Notes: generated by a model from the sequence alone, not told the origin. A DNA stretch of 54,816 bases from Fimbriimonadaceae bacterium (GCA_024710805.1 JANJUB010000116.1:1-54816), one strand, 5' to 3'. Shown: positions 33,116 through 42,123, counted from the first letter of the stretch. Made by a program: numbers and translations.

Positions 33116-33198
33116 TCCCCGGGGTGGGACTCGAACCCACACGGCCTTACAGCCAACGGATTTTAAGTCCGCTGCGTCTACCATTCCGCCACCCGGGG
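33116..33198 (-). tRNA. tRNA-Leu (TAA)
   Basis: On the minus strand, acceptor CCCCGGG pairs with CCCGGGG and the discriminator is A. The D arm is GCG..CGC, the anticodon loop CTTAAAA between GCGGA and TCCGT gives TAA, there is a long class II variable arm, and the T arm is GTGGG-TTCGAGT-CCCAC. It is 83 nt without CCA, and CCA is not encoded (CCC follows), unlike the tRNA-Ile here. Confidence 0.95.
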
Positions 33199-33226
33199 CC
33201 GGCGGCGGGAGTATACCGACGGGCCG

Positions 33227-33232
33227 TATACT
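33227..33232 (+). promoter_or_regulatory. -10 box for the FAD reductase-purC-waaA operon
   Basis: TATACT, 8 nt before the GTG at 33241, with no ribosome site between. Confidence 0.5.
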
Positions 33233-33240
33233 CCCCTATC

Positions 33241-34431
33241 GTGAGCGAGCAAGCCCGTTACGTCCTGATTGGTGGAGGCGTGGCCAGCGTCACCGCAGCC
33301 CAAGCCATCCGCGAGCACGATGCCGAGGGTCGAATCTTGATGATTCGAGACGAACCCCACGTGCCCTACGACCGCCCGCCGCTTTCGAAGGGCTACATCC
33401 GAAATCTCGCGGTTGACATCGACGATATCTCCAGCAAGTACGAGAGCTTTTACGAAGAGAACAAGATCGATCGCTGGCTCGGAACCCGGGCGACCGCCAT
33501 CGACCGAGCCGCCAAGACCGTAACGACTGAAGACGGGCGAACCGTGGTCTACGAGAAGCTCCTTCTTGCAACCGGATGCCGGGCCGCCCGACCCGAGTTT
33601 CCTGGCGTCGAACTGGCGCACTGCCTGCGGACGATGGACGATGCCGAAGGCATCCGCAAAGCGCTCCATCCGGCGAGTTCGATCGTCATCATCGGCTCGG
33701 GATACATCGCTGGCGAAGTCGCATCGGTCGCGTTGGGTCTCGGGAAAGCGGTCACGATCCTCTCACGCGATGCCAGCTTCTGGACCAGCTTCGCCAGCCG
33801 GGAGACCGGCGACCGCATCGCCCAGGCGTTCCGCGACGCAGGTGCTGATGTCCAACTCGGGGTGGCCTTCGATCGCATCGAAGCCGGACCGGCCGTTCAC
33901 CTCGCCGACGGTCGCAGCTTTGCTGGCGACCTCGTGGTGTTGGGCACGGGCATCCTGCCTAACGTGGATCTTGCCGCCGCCGCCGGACTCGAGACCGATC
34001 CCCTTCACGGCATCGTCGTGAACGACCACCTCTGCACCGCCGACCCGGCGATTTACGCCTGCGGCGATGCGGCCTTCCGCCCGGGCCATCCGATGGGACT
34101 CAGCGGCGAGCATCACCTCAATGCGAAGTGGCAAGGCACGACTGCCGGCGGCAACATGGCCGGAGGCGATGAAGCCTATGCCAAGGTGCCCTACTTCTGG
34201 ACCGACTTCCTCGATCTGCACATGATCTTGCGCGGCCACCCCGAAAACGCCCAACCCGCCAAGGTCATCGGTGACCGAGCATCGGGTGAGTTCATCGAGC
34301 TCTATGCTGGCGCCGACGGCAACCTCGCGATGGGCATCGCCCTGAGCCACGACGAACCCTCGCTCGATCCCATCTCGGACCGACTCGCCGAACACATCGG
34401 CCAGCCGATCGACACCTTTGAAGCCCCATGA
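33241..34431 (+). CDS. FAD-dependent pyridine nucleotide-disulfide-type oxidoreductase
   Basis: The 396-aa protein, started at GTG 33241, has an N-terminal FAD fold (YVLIGGGVASVTAAQAIREH), an NAD(P)H fold (SIVIIGSGYIAGEVASVALG) and the second FAD motif (AIYACGDAAF). There is no CxxC redox pair, so it resembles ferredoxin/rubredoxin reductases, not thioredoxin reductase. The electron acceptor is unknown. Its stop overlaps the purC start by 4 bp. Confidence 0.92.
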   Translation: MSEQARYVLIGGGVASVTAAQAIREHDAEGRILMIRDEPHVPYDRPPLSKGYIRNLAVDIDDISSKYESFYEENKIDRWLGTRATAIDRAAKTVTTEDGRTVVYEKLLLATGCRAARPEFPGVELAHCLRTMDDAEGIRKALHPASSIVIIGSGYIAGEVASVALGLGKAVTILSRDASFWTSFASRETGDRIAQAFRDAGADVQLGVAFDRIEAGPAVHLADGRSFAGDLVVLGTGILPNVDLAAAAGLETDPLHGIVVNDHLCTADPAIYACGDAAFRPGHPMGLSGEHHLNAKWQGTTAGGNMAGGDEAYAKVPYFWTDFLDLHMILRGHPENAQPAKVIGDRASGEFIELYAGADGNLAMGIALSHDEPSLDPISDRLAEHIGQPIDTFEAP

Positions 34432-35330
34432 CCGAAGCGCTGCTGACCTCGCCGTTGACCCAACTCCCCGCTCCGAAGGGAGTGGGCAAGGTGCGTGAAC
34501 TGTACGACCTCGGCGAAGAGTTGCTGATCGTCACCACCGACCGCATCTCGGCCTTCGACGTGATCATGGCGAACGGCATTCCTGACAAGGGCCGGGTGCT
34601 CAACCTGATGAGCGCGTTCTGGTTCGAGAAGTTTTCGGACCTGTGCCCTAATCACGTCATCACGACCGAAGACGATGCGATTGCCGAGCATGTGGGCGAC
34701 TGGCATCCGAATCTGGCCGGACGATGCACCCTGGCCCGGAAAGCTACGCCGGTCAAGATGGAGTGCGTCGCCCGCGGTTACCTAGCGGGGTCGCTTTATA
34801 AGGAGTATCGCCAGGCCGGCGGCTCCGTCCACGGTCTCTCCTTGCCCGATGGGCTCCGCGACGGCGATCGTCTTCCGGAACCGATCTTCACCCCGGCGAC
34901 CAAGGCGGAATCGGGACATGACGAAAACCTGAGTTGGGCTCAAGCGGTCGACCTCGTGGGTCACGAAGCCGCGGTGTGGTTGCGGGACACGACGCTCACG
35001 ATCTATCAACGAGCCGCGGATGAGGTCGCACGCCACGGCTTGATTCTCGCCGACACCAAGTTCGAGTTCGGCGAGACTGCTGACGGCATCATCTGGATCG
35101 ATGAAGCGCTGACGCCCGATAGCTCGCGCTACTGGAACACCGAGACTTATGCGCCCGGCGGCCCCCAGCCCAGCTACGACAAGCAGTTCGTGCGCGACTA
35201 CTTGGAGAGCATCGGCTTCAACAAGCAGCCCCCCGGACCAACCTTGCCTGATGACATCGTCGCCAAGACCCGCGAGAAGTATCTGGAGGCGTATGCCCGA
35301 ATCGTCGGGCAGCCCCTGCCATGTTCCTGA
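34428..35330 (+). CDS. purC: Phosphoribosylaminoimidazole-succinocarboxamide synthase
   Basis: The 300-aa product is SAICAR synthetase, step 8 of purine synthesis (CAIR + Asp + ATP). Family blocks: GKVRELYDLGEELLIVTTDRISAFDVI (nucleotide binding), PVKMECVARGYLAGSLYKEY, ILADTKFEFGE and DEALTPDSSRYW. The length is in the longer eukaryote/SAR-type range, with the C-terminal QPSYDKQFVRDYLES block. It is coupled by 4-bp (upstream) and 10-bp (downstream) overlaps. Confidence 0.97.
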   Translation: MTEALLTSPLTQLPAPKGVGKVRELYDLGEELLIVTTDRISAFDVIMANGIPDKGRVLNLMSAFWFEKFSDLCPNHVITTEDDAIAEHVGDWHPNLAGRCTLARKATPVKMECVARGYLAGSLYKEYRQAGGSVHGLSLPDGLRDGDRLPEPIFTPATKAESGHDENLSWAQAVDLVGHEAAVWLRDTTLTIYQRAADEVARHGLILADTKFEFGETADGIIWIDEALTPDSSRYWNTETYAPGGPQPSYDKQFVRDYLESIGFNKQPPGPTLPDDIVAKTREKYLEAYARIVGQPLPCS

Positions 35331-36577
35331 TCTATAACCTGCTGGCGCTCATTCTGAGCCCGATCTGGCTCACCTGGATGCTGATCCGATCGAGCCGACG
35401 CGCGGAGGCTCCGAACTGGAAGGAGCGCACCGGCAACTACATGCACGTGCAGATTCCGCGGGACAAACCGGCGATCTGGATCCATGCGGTTTCGGTCGGC
35501 GAAGTCATGGCGGTGCTGCCGATTCTGCGCCAGGTGCGGGCACTGCTGCCGGATCACTTCCTGCTGCTTTCGGTGACCACAAGCAGCGGCCACCACACTG
35601 CGCGCGAGCACGCGGTCGATCTTTACGACGAACTCGTTTACTTCCCCATCGACCTGGCGCGATTCCAGCTTGCGGCGATGAGCCGTGTTCGTCCGAGCGT
35701 GGTCGCGATCATGGAGACCGAACTCTGGATGAACTTCCTCTGGGCCGCCAACGCGATGGGCGCGAAGACGCTGTTGCTGAACGGGCGGATCAGCGACCGC
35801 TCGTTCCGGCGATCTCAGCCCATCAAGTTCTTCTACCGCTCTCTCTTCGGCTACCTCGATCGGGCGCTCATGCAAACCGCGGGAGACGCGGACCGGATCG
35901 CGAATCTGGGGGCGAAGCAACCCGAGGTGTTCGGCAACTGCAAGTTCGATCAGGCGGTCGACGGGCTCGACACCGACCCCGCCGAATGGCGCGCGTTGCT
36001 TGGTCTTCCGGAAGGCGTTCCGGTCGTCGTCATCGGCTCGACCCGGGGAGAAGATGAAGAGCGGTTTGTCGTCAGTGCGCTCGAACCATTGGCCAAAGAG
36101 GTTGCCATCGTGTGGGCGCCGCGTCACTTGGAGCGTGCCGACGCCGTCGCCGCCACGATGGCGCAAGCCTTCGGAGATACGTCGCGCCGCAGCCGGGCCG
36201 AACGGGGTCAGTACCTCGTGCTCGACACCTACGGCGAACTTGCCAAGGTCTATGCACTCGCCGACGTGGTGATTATCGGCGGTGGATTCGGCGACTACGG
36301 CGGACAGAATCTGCTCCAACCGCTCGCTCACGGCAAACCGGTGCTGCACGGCCCGCATATGGCCAACTTCCGCGATGTGGCCAAGGCTTCGCTGGCGCTT
36401 GGGGCATCGCGAGAGGTTGTCACCCCCTCGGAACTCACGAGCGTCCTTCGGGAGTTGCTTCAGGACCGTGGCCGCGCGACCCAGATGGGCGAAGCGGGGC
36501 GGCGGTTTGTCGAGGAGAACGCGGGAGCGAGCCGACGTTACGCACTCGCCATCGCGGAAGCTGCTCGCGAGGGCTAG
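35321..36577 (+). CDS. waaA: 3-deoxy-D-manno-octulosonic acid transferase
   Basis: The 418-aa GT30 glycosyltransferase has an N-terminal membrane anchor (residues 2-22), the acceptor-binding GE motif in WIHAVSVGEVMAVLP, METELWMN, and the C-terminal nucleotide-sugar site (VVIIGGGFGDYGGQNLLQP). It transfers Kdo from CMP-Kdo to lipid A precursors on the inner membrane's cytoplasmic face. This is strong evidence that the organism makes LPS. The first codons overlap purC by 10 bp. Confidence 0.95.
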   Translation: MFLIYNLLALILSPIWLTWMLIRSSRRAEAPNWKERTGNYMHVQIPRDKPAIWIHAVSVGEVMAVLPILRQVRALLPDHFLLLSVTTSSGHHTAREHAVDLYDELVYFPIDLARFQLAAMSRVRPSVVAIMETELWMNFLWAANAMGAKTLLLNGRISDRSFRRSQPIKFFYRSLFGYLDRALMQTAGDADRIANLGAKQPEVFGNCKFDQAVDGLDTDPAEWRALLGLPEGVPVVVIGSTRGEDEERFVVSALEPLAKEVAIVWAPRHLERADAVAATMAQAFGDTSRRSRAERGQYLVLDTYGELAKVYALADVVIIGGGFGDYGGQNLLQPLAHGKPVLHGPHMANFRDVAKASLALGASREVVTPSELTSVLRELLQDRGRATQMGEAGRRFVEENAGASRRYALAIAEAAREG

Positions 36578-37170
36578 AAGAAACCGCTGAACCCGACGAG
36601 CATGAAAATCATGCCTCCGATCGCGGACAGGATGGAAAGCACCAACATCACGATTGAGAAGATGTAGGCCGCATTGCCCTGCGGATGGCCGCTATCGCGG
36701 GCCTTCTTCCCGCTCATTAACCCGGCGATGGCCAGGGCGGTCGCGACAAAGCCCAGCACCGGGAAACACCCGCAGCTGAACACCAGAAAAGCGGCAATCG
36801 AGCTGCAGATCCAGGACGTGGTGAGTTCCGGCGGAGTCGCCGTTGGCCCCGGTCCCTGTCCCGGTCGGTGATAGGATGCGTAGGGAGTCTGCGGCGGCCC
36901 CGCCGAGTTTCCGAACTGCGTTGGGTCGGCGACACCGGGAGGGGCGAAAGGAGGTTGCTGTGCCGCATAGGGCGCGTTAGCCGGGAACTGAAGTCCGCTA
37001 ACCGTCGATGCCGCCATGCGGTTTCCGCCCAGCTCTTCTTCGAGCATCGTGTTGGGCAACACGCGACCCTCCGACACCCACTGCTGGAGGGTCGTCAAGT
37101 CGGCCGGGCCGAACCGCTGGCCATTTGGGGCGTACACGAAGTACCGCACGCTCCATTTTAACCACGACAC
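36574..37170 (-). CDS. GYF_2 / DUF4190 domain membrane protein
   Basis: The 198-aa product begins with a GYF_2-like module (VRYFVYAPNGQRFGPADLTTLQQWVSEGRV), then a Pro/Ala/Gly-rich linker (about residues 60-115). It ends with two membrane helices of the DUF4190 type (SSIAAFLVFSCGCFPVLGFV, ALAIAGLMSGKKAR, AYIFSIVMLVLSILSAIGG). The GTG at 37170 is the longest start; GTG 37149 is possible. The function is unknown, perhaps peptide-binding near the membrane. It converges with waaA with a 4-bp overlap. Confidence 0.85.
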   Translation of the reverse strand: MSWLKWSVRYFVYAPNGQRFGPADLTTLQQWVSEGRVLPNTMLEEELGGNRMAASTVSGLQFPANAPYAAQQPPFAPPGVADPTQFGNSAGPPQTPYASYHRPGQGPGPTATPPELTTSWICSSIAAFLVFSCGCFPVLGFVATALAIAGLMSGKKARDSGHPQGNAAYIFSIVMLVLSILSAIGGMIFMLVGFSGFF

Positions 37171-37198
37171 GCCACAGCCGTTGCTTCCAGCGCGGGTG

Positions 37199-37204
37199 TA
37201 TCCT
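37199..37204 (+). promoter_or_regulatory. -10-like box for the nucleotidyltransferase gene
   Basis: TATCCT, 8 nt before the ATG at 37213. The same sequence and spacing occur at the M29 aminopeptidase gene. Confidence 0.4.
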
Positions 37205-37212
37205 CTTCAGCG

Positions 37213-38130
37213 ATGAAGGGCGTCATTCTCGCGGCGGGCAAAGGCTCGCGACTGTTTCCGGTTACTCACCACATTCCGAAGCCGTTGCTTCCGATCGCGA
37301 ACCGCCCGACCCTGGAATACGCCTTCGATCGACTGAAGGAGATCGGGGTGCGTGAGATCGCTATCGTCGTTGGCGACAATGAACGGGAAATGCGGGCTGC
37401 GCTAGGCGATGGTTCCGCGTTTGGCCTGGAACTCGCCTACGTCCGGCAAAACGAGCCCAAGGGGCTCGCCCATGCCCTGGGGTTCGCCGAGTCGTTCATC
37501 GACCGAGAGCCCTTCGTGATGTATCTGGGTGACGCCATCTACAGCGAGGGCTTCACGCAGCACGCCGCGCGATTTGTGGAGAGTGGCGCGGCAAACTTGA
37601 ACATTGTGAAGCCAGTTGAGGACCCAAGCCGGTTCGGCGTAGCGAATGTGGACGGAGAGCGCATCACCAAGCTGGTGGAAAAGCCGAAGGAGCCCGAAAG
37701 CAATCTCGCGATGGCGGGGCTGTACTTCTTTGGCCCAGAGATCTGGGACGTGCTGCCCGGATTGGCGCCCAGCGCCCGCGGCGAGTATGAGATTACGGAT
37801 GCGATCCAGCGGCTGATCGATGGGGGGCAACTCGTGCTTGCCGGGGTCTATGAAGGCACCTGGTTTGATACGGGCACCCTCGACTCGTTTCTTGAAACAA
37901 GCGCATTCCTCACGGGGGGCAAGTCGCTCGTGGGCGACGCGGAAGTCCGGGGCGAAGTCACCGAAGGCGTGGTGATCGGAGACGGCGCGAAAGTTTCAGC
38001 GACCCGACTCGTGGATTGTGTCGTCCTGCCTGGGGCAAATGTTCAGGTCACCGGGACGATCCGCCATGCCATTCTCGGCGGAACCGTCGTCCGCGAGGGT
38101 GACGTGATGGACGCGATCCTCTGGGACTAG
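37213..38130 (+). CDS. RmlA-like sugar-1-phosphate nucleotidyltransferase
   Basis: The 305-aa protein begins MKGVILAAGKGSRLFPVT with the pyrophosphorylase loop G-x-G-x-R, then PKPLLPIANRPTLEYA, MYLGDAIY (metal Asp), LVEKPKEPES and EYEITDAIQRLID, and ends in a short left-handed beta-helix (VVIGDGAKVSATRLVDCVVL). This is the long-form glucose-1-phosphate thymidylyl/uridylyltransferase layout. It makes NDP-sugars for envelope polysaccharide. It converges with motB (4-bp overlap). Confidence 0.92.
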   Translation: MKGVILAAGKGSRLFPVTHHIPKPLLPIANRPTLEYAFDRLKEIGVREIAIVVGDNEREMRAALGDGSAFGLELAYVRQNEPKGLAHALGFAESFIDREPFVMYLGDAIYSEGFTQHAARFVESGAANLNIVKPVEDPSRFGVANVDGERITKLVEKPKEPESNLAMAGLYFFGPEIWDVLPGLAPSARGEYEITDAIQRLIDGGQLVLAGVYEGTWFDTGTLDSFLETSAFLTGGKSLVGDAEVRGEVTEGVVIGDGAKVSATRLVDCVVLPGANVQVTGTIRHAILGGTVVREGDVMDAILWD

Positions 38131-39071
38131 CGTCCGTCCCAGAAGCCCTTCTTCTTGGGCTTATCCGGGTGCTGCACTGGACTATCCTTGGTGATATCGA
38201 TCGTCGGTCGTAGGTCGATCGCCTTCTCCCTGATGTTGGGTTGAGCGATCTCGGTCATTGCGCCCGGGTTTGCTCCCTGGGGAATAGGCAACAAGATCGA
38301 CACGCGACGGTTAACCGAACTCGTCGGCTTGTCCGGATCGCGAAGCTGTGTATCCGCATAACCCGCGACGCTGAGGAACTGGTCCTGACCGACCCCGCCT
38401 ACCATCAGCTGGCGGCGTAGCGAGTTCGCGCGATCTTGGCTGAGGTCCCAGTTGTCGTAGTCCGTGCGCGCGTACGGCACGGCGTCGGTGTGGCCCTCGA
38501 TCTTCATCGGGCGGCTCGCTTCCGCGAGGATAGGGGCGATCTGGCCGACCAAAACACGGGCCTCTTTCCGCAATGTCGACGAGCCGCTCTCGAAGAAGAC
38601 GGCTCCTTTGTCCTCGCGAAACTCGATGCGAAGCCCTTCGGGAGTCATCTCGATGCTCACGCTGTCGAGCATGGCCTTCAAATCAGCCTGGCCGATGCCC
38701 GCCTCATCGCCCTTCTTGGCCGCCGTTTCCAGCGCTTGCATCACCTTGCCCATGACCATGATGACCTGGCGCTTGTTGTCCTGCATGATCTCAACACCCT
38801 GGTGCTTGACTGTGCCGGATTGGGTGATGGGAGTGCCGGGAAATCGAACGATGTTGCGGCTCATCGGGGCGGTCTTGGAGTAGCCCAACGGGTCGTTAAA
38901 GTAACCCGAAATCTGTGCCTTCGATTCATCGGAGAGGCCGAGAATCCACATCACCATGAAGAACGCCATCATGGCGGTCACGAAGTCGGCGTAGGCAACC
39001 TTCCACGAACCGCCGTGGTGGCCGTGGCCGTGCGCCTTCTTCTTCTTGATGATGATCGGGGTGCCTTCCAT
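38127..39071 (-). CDS. motB: Flagellar motor stator protein MotB
   Basis: The 314-aa product has a basic/His-rich N-terminus (IIIKKKKAHGHGHHGG), one membrane helix with the proton-carrying Asp in VAYADFVTAMMAFFMVMWIL, a plug-like region, and an OmpA/peptidoglycan-binding domain (IEGHTDAVPYARTDYDNWDLS, with the conserved D and R in SVNRRVSILL). It anchors the stator to the cell wall. It is downstream of motA, separated by 145 bp containing a palindromic repeat. Confidence 0.95.
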   Translation of the reverse strand: MEGTPIIIKKKKAHGHGHHGGSWKVAYADFVTAMMAFFMVMWILGLSDESKAQISGYFNDPLGYSKTAPMSRNIVRFPGTPITQSGTVKHQGVEIMQDNKRQVIMVMGKVMQALETAAKKGDEAGIGQADLKAMLDSVSIEMTPEGLRIEFREDKGAVFFESGSSTLRKEARVLVGQIAPILAEASRPMKIEGHTDAVPYARTDYDNWDLSQDRANSLRRQLMVGGVGQDQFLSVAGYADTQLRDPDKPTSSVNRRVSILLPIPQGANPGAMTEIAQPNIREKAIDLRPTIDITKDSPVQHPDKPKKKGFWDGR

Positions 39072-39114
39072 CGTTTAGCCTGTTGGTGGGTTAGCTTGTG
39101 GCGTACTGAATGTG

Positions 39115-39205
39115 GTGTGTCGAGTGTGGGATGTCGCTGGAATCCAGCTGTCGAGTTTCGTCAGTTCTCGCCCGCAACATTCGACATCCAACATCCGACA
39201 CTCAC
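39115..39205. repeat. Imperfect palindromic repeat between motB and motA
   Basis: The left arm around 39115-39136 (GTGTCGAGTGTGGGATGTCG) and the right arm around 39178-39205, read on the other strand (GTGTCGGATGTTGGATGTCG), match at most positions. The internal unit ATGTCG/ATGTTG recurs. It is a REP-like intergenic element that could fold in the motA-motB mRNA and shield the motA 3' end. Confidence 0.55.
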
Positions 39206-39216
39206 GCTCCCGCAGC

Positions 39217-40080
39217 CTACGCCGCCGGTTTCTCCTTCACCGCCGACTCCATCTCGGCGAAGCCAGGGCGGACGGACGGCTCGATGTTGCGGCGAGCGAA
39301 CTCGACACACGTGATCGGCGACTCGCCGCGGGCGAAGCTGAAAAGGGCATAGCGGATGCAGTTCATGTAGCTGCTCTCGGCGGTCAGCCGAAGCTCGATC
39401 GCCTTCGCTAGCGGGGCGAACATGCCGTAGGCGAGGAGAATCCCAAGGAACGTACCGACCAGCGCGGCGGCAACCGATTGGCCGATCGCGGACGGGTCGC
39501 CCTCGGCGATCTTGCCCATCGTGATGATAACGCCCAAAACCGCCGCAACGATGCCGAAGCCCGGCATCGCGTCGCCCACCGTCTGGATCGCCGTCGCCGG
39601 CACCATCTGTTCTTGGTGGGCGGTCTCCAAGTCGATCTCCATCATCTCAGAGAGGTCATGCGGCCCGACTGCGCCGGTCAAGATGACCTTCATCGTGTCG
39701 CAGAAGAAGTCGCGGGCGTGGTGGTTGTTGAGGAACGACGGAAACTTCTTGATGATCTCGCTCTTCTCAGGGTCCTCGATGTGCTGTTCGAGGCCGAGGA
39801 GTCCTTCCTTTCGCGCGACGTTGAACAGCTGGAACATCATCTTCAGCACGTCGAGGTAGGCACCCTTGGTGTAGGGGTCGGGCTTGAGGAGCCCCATCAC
39901 CGCCTTGATCGCCCCCTGGAAGTTCTTCATCCCGTGCGCGGCGAGGAATGAGCCGAGGCCGCAACCGCCGATGATGATGAACTCGGTGACCTGCATCAAG
40001 ACGGCGACTTTGCCACCGTGCATGACGTAGCCCAGCATGGTGGCGACCAGCGCGATGAAGATGCCGATAAACGTGAACAT
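39217..40080 (-). CDS. motA: Flagellar motor stator protein MotA
   Basis: The 287-aa protein has four membrane helices (about 5-22, 33-50, 168-188, 199-220). It has the stator start FTFIGIFIALVATMLGYV, the TM2 region FIIIGGCGLGSFLAAH, DAMPGFGIVAAVLGVIITMG (TM3), and LVGTFLGILLAYGMFAPLA (TM4). With MotB it forms the ion channel that drives flagellar rotation. I start at ATG 40080, where AGGG precedes; a longer frame to 40155 overlaps mutL. A flagellar gene cluster is not present, only the stator. Confidence 0.95.
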   Translation of the reverse strand: MFTFIGIFIALVATMLGYVMHGGKVAVLMQVTEFIIIGGCGLGSFLAAHGMKNFQGAIKAVMGLLKPDPYTKGAYLDVLKMMFQLFNVARKEGLLGLEQHIEDPEKSEIIKKFPSFLNNHHARDFFCDTMKVILTGAVGPHDLSEMMEIDLETAHQEQMVPATAIQTVGDAMPGFGIVAAVLGVIITMGKIAEGDPSAIGQSVAAALVGTFLGILLAYGMFAPLAKAIELRLTAESSYMNCIRYALFSFARGESPITCVEFARRNIEPSVRPGFAEMESAVKEKPAA

Positions 40081-40113
40081 AGACCCTGTCCGCAGCCATG
40101 ACCGCCCCCGGCA

Positions 40114-41973
40114 ATGTTGCGCGGTGAGCGATACAATAGAATCATCGGCAACCAACCCCCGGCTACTCTAACCTCAAGCGAGAATCTGCCTGCGGATTCG
40201 CGCATTCGACTGCTCGATCCGCACACCGTCAACCAAATCGCGGCTGGCGAGGTCGTCGAGCGGCCCGCCTCGGTGGTCAAGGAACTCGTCGAAAACGCGC
40301 TCGACGCCGGAGCGACGCGGGTGATCGTCGAACTTACCGACGCCGGGCGGACCCTCATCCGGGTCAGCGACGACGGTATCGGCATGTCGCCCGAAGAAGC
40401 GCAAATGGCCCTCCAGCGCCACGCGACGTCGAAGATCACCTCGGCGGATGATCTGCTTCTGGTTTCGACGCTGGGGTTCCGAGGAGAGGCCGTCCCCTCG
40501 ATTGCTTCGGTGTCGCGGTTCACGCTCTCGACCGGCACCGACGACAGTGGGCGCACACGCATCAGCGTGGAGGGCGGGACGATCCAAGGCGTTGACCGCG
40601 TCGCCGGACCGCGAGGGACGGAGATCACGGTCGAGGACCTGTTCTTCAACACCCCCGCGCGGCTTAAGTTTCTTAAGAGCGATACAACCGAGCTCTCGGC
40701 CGCGCTCGAGCATGTCACCCGCTACGCGATGGCCTACCCGCACGTGGCGTTCACCGTGATCCACAACGGCCAGCAGGCCCTGGCGACCACCGGCTCGGGC
40801 GATCTACAGGGAGCAGTCGCCGAACTGTGGGGACGGGATCAGGCGCGTGGAATGGTGCCGGCCGAGCTGGTTCACCCGAATCTGCGCGTCCACGGATGGG
40901 TGAGTCCGCCCTACATGACCCGCCCGACGCGCGCCTACCAATACGTCTACGTGAATGGGCGGCCGGTGCGATCGCGCATGCTGACCGCCGCGGTCGACCA
41001 GGCATACCGTGACCTGACCCCCGAGAAGCGGTACCCCGGCGTGGTGCTAATGATCGACGTCGATCCGGCGCGGGTCGATGTGAACGTCTCTCCCACCAAG
41101 AGCGAGGTGCGGTTCCAGCAGGAAGGGCAGGCGTTTGACGCGGTGCGCACCGCCATCCGCGCCGCGCTGATGGAGAGCGGCATGATGCCCGACGCGGCCG
41201 GGATCGCGGCCGCCAATCAGGCCCTCGCCGAGTCCGCGGTCTCTTCGCCGATGAGCACGTTCGGGGCGGGCATCTTTGAAGCGGTGATGGCCGCGCAAGC
41301 TCCGCTCGAGATGCCGGTACCGATGCCGGAGAGCTCAGTCGAGCTTCCCGCGGGAGTCACCGGCGACCGTGAGCGGTTTCCTTTCATCGAACTCCTCGAG
41401 GGGTTGCGGGTGATCGGGCAAGCGATGAACACCTTCATCATCGCGGAGACCGCCCGTGGCATCGTGATCATCGACCAGCACGTGGCCCACGAGCGGATCC
41501 TCTATGAATACCTGTGCGGACTAAAAGGCCCCCATGCCATCGAGCGGCAAACGCTGATGGCTCCGGAGACCCTCCACCTCGACCGTCCTGCGGCGACCAT
41601 GCTCCGCGAACGGCTGCAAGAGGTGGTCGATGTGGGCTTCGACGTCGAGCCGTTCGGCGGGGAGAGCTTTGTGGTGCGGGCGGTTCCCGCCGCGCTGCGC
41701 GGCAAAGATCCGATGCGGGTGCTCAGGGATGTGGTGGATGAACTCGTCGATAGCGCGGTGTCGCGCAAGCTCACCCCCACGCGAGAAGCGATCTGGATCA
41801 TGAGCGCCTGCAAGATGGCGGTGAAGGCCGGCGATCCGTTGTCGCATGCCGAGATGGAGAAACTGATCCTCGACTTGGCGACGACGGAGAATCCTTATCT
41901 CTGCCCCCACGGCCGCCCGATCACGATCACCCTCTCGCGACACGAACTCTTGAAGAAGTTCTATCGGCATTAG
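40114..41973 (+). CDS. mutL: DNA mismatch repair protein MutL
   Basis: The 619-aa product (from ATG 40114) has the GHKL ATPase core: IRLLDPHTVNQIAAGEVVERP, NALDAGAT, VSDDGIGM, ATSKITSADDL and GFRGEAVPSIASV. The C-terminal domain has DQHVAHERILYE (endonuclease DQHA-x2-E-x4-E motif with A to V), ACKMAVKAGDPL, and CPHGRP, so it is the nicking-endonuclease type used where MutH is absent. A TACAAT box lies inside the presumed coding start (40132-40137), so the true start may be later (see findings). It is divergent from motA. Confidence 0.96.
   Translation: MLRGERYNRIIGNQPPATLTSSENLPADSRIRLLDPHTVNQIAAGEVVERPASVVKELVENALDAGATRVIVELTDAGRTLIRVSDDGIGMSPEEAQMALQRHATSKITSADDLLLVSTLGFRGEAVPSIASVSRFTLSTGTDDSGRTRISVEGGTIQGVDRVAGPRGTEITVEDLFFNTPARLKFLKSDTTELSAALEHVTRYAMAYPHVAFTVIHNGQQALATTGSGDLQGAVAELWGRDQARGMVPAELVHPNLRVHGWVSPPYMTRPTRAYQYVYVNGRPVRSRMLTAAVDQAYRDLTPEKRYPGVVLMIDVDPARVDVNVSPTKSEVRFQQEGQAFDAVRTAIRAALMESGMMPDAAGIAAANQALAESAVSSPMSTFGAGIFEAVMAAQAPLEMPVPMPESSVELPAGVTGDRERFPFIELLEGLRVIGQAMNTFIIAETARGIVIIDQHVAHERILYEYLCGLKGPHAIERQTLMAPETLHLDRPAATMLRERLQEVVDVGFDVEPFGGESFVVRAVPAALRGKDPMRVLRDVVDELVDSAVSRKLTPTREAIWIMSACKMAVKAGDPLSHAEMEKLILDLATTENPYLCPHGRPITITLSRHELLKKFYRH
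40132..40137 (+). promoter_or_regulatory. Possible -10 box within the annotated mutL start
   Basis: TACAAT lies 18 nt downstream of the first ATG and 6 nt before an in-frame ATC at 40144, matching the local leaderless spacing. Confidence 0.35.
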
Positions 41974-41990
41974 ATGTGGCCGGGCCGCCA

Positions 41991-42067
41991 TTGTAGCCCC
42001 GGGATGTATTGTGCCCGGGCCACGATGACGCCGTCATGTGAGGGCACAACCCATCCCTCACCCACAA
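41991..42067. repeat. Intergenic palindromic repeat, copy A
   Basis: This ~77-bp inverted repeat has a left arm TTGTAGCCCCGGGATGTATT at 41991, continuing GTGCCCGGG. Its right arm, read in reverse, starts TTGTGGGTGAGGGATGGGTT and continues GTGCCCTC. It is related to copies at 47503 and 54454. The rest of the 304-bp gap 41974-42277 holds a half copy (42124-42160) and no credible gene. Confidence 0.75.
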
Positions 42068-42123
42068 AGCGCCCGGGCTTGTGCTCGCACGAGGCTACGG
42101 TTCTTCCTCGTATGCGCCATGGC

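Noticed and set aside
33124-33240. Upstream extension of the FAD reductase across tRNA-Leu
   Set aside because: The extension overlaps a complete tRNA on the other strand; GTG 33241 begins directly at the FAD fold and has a -10 box 8 nt away.
35198-36358. 386-codon minus-strand frame opposite waaA
   Set aside because: Shadow frame; waaA shows clear catalytic motifs on the other strand.
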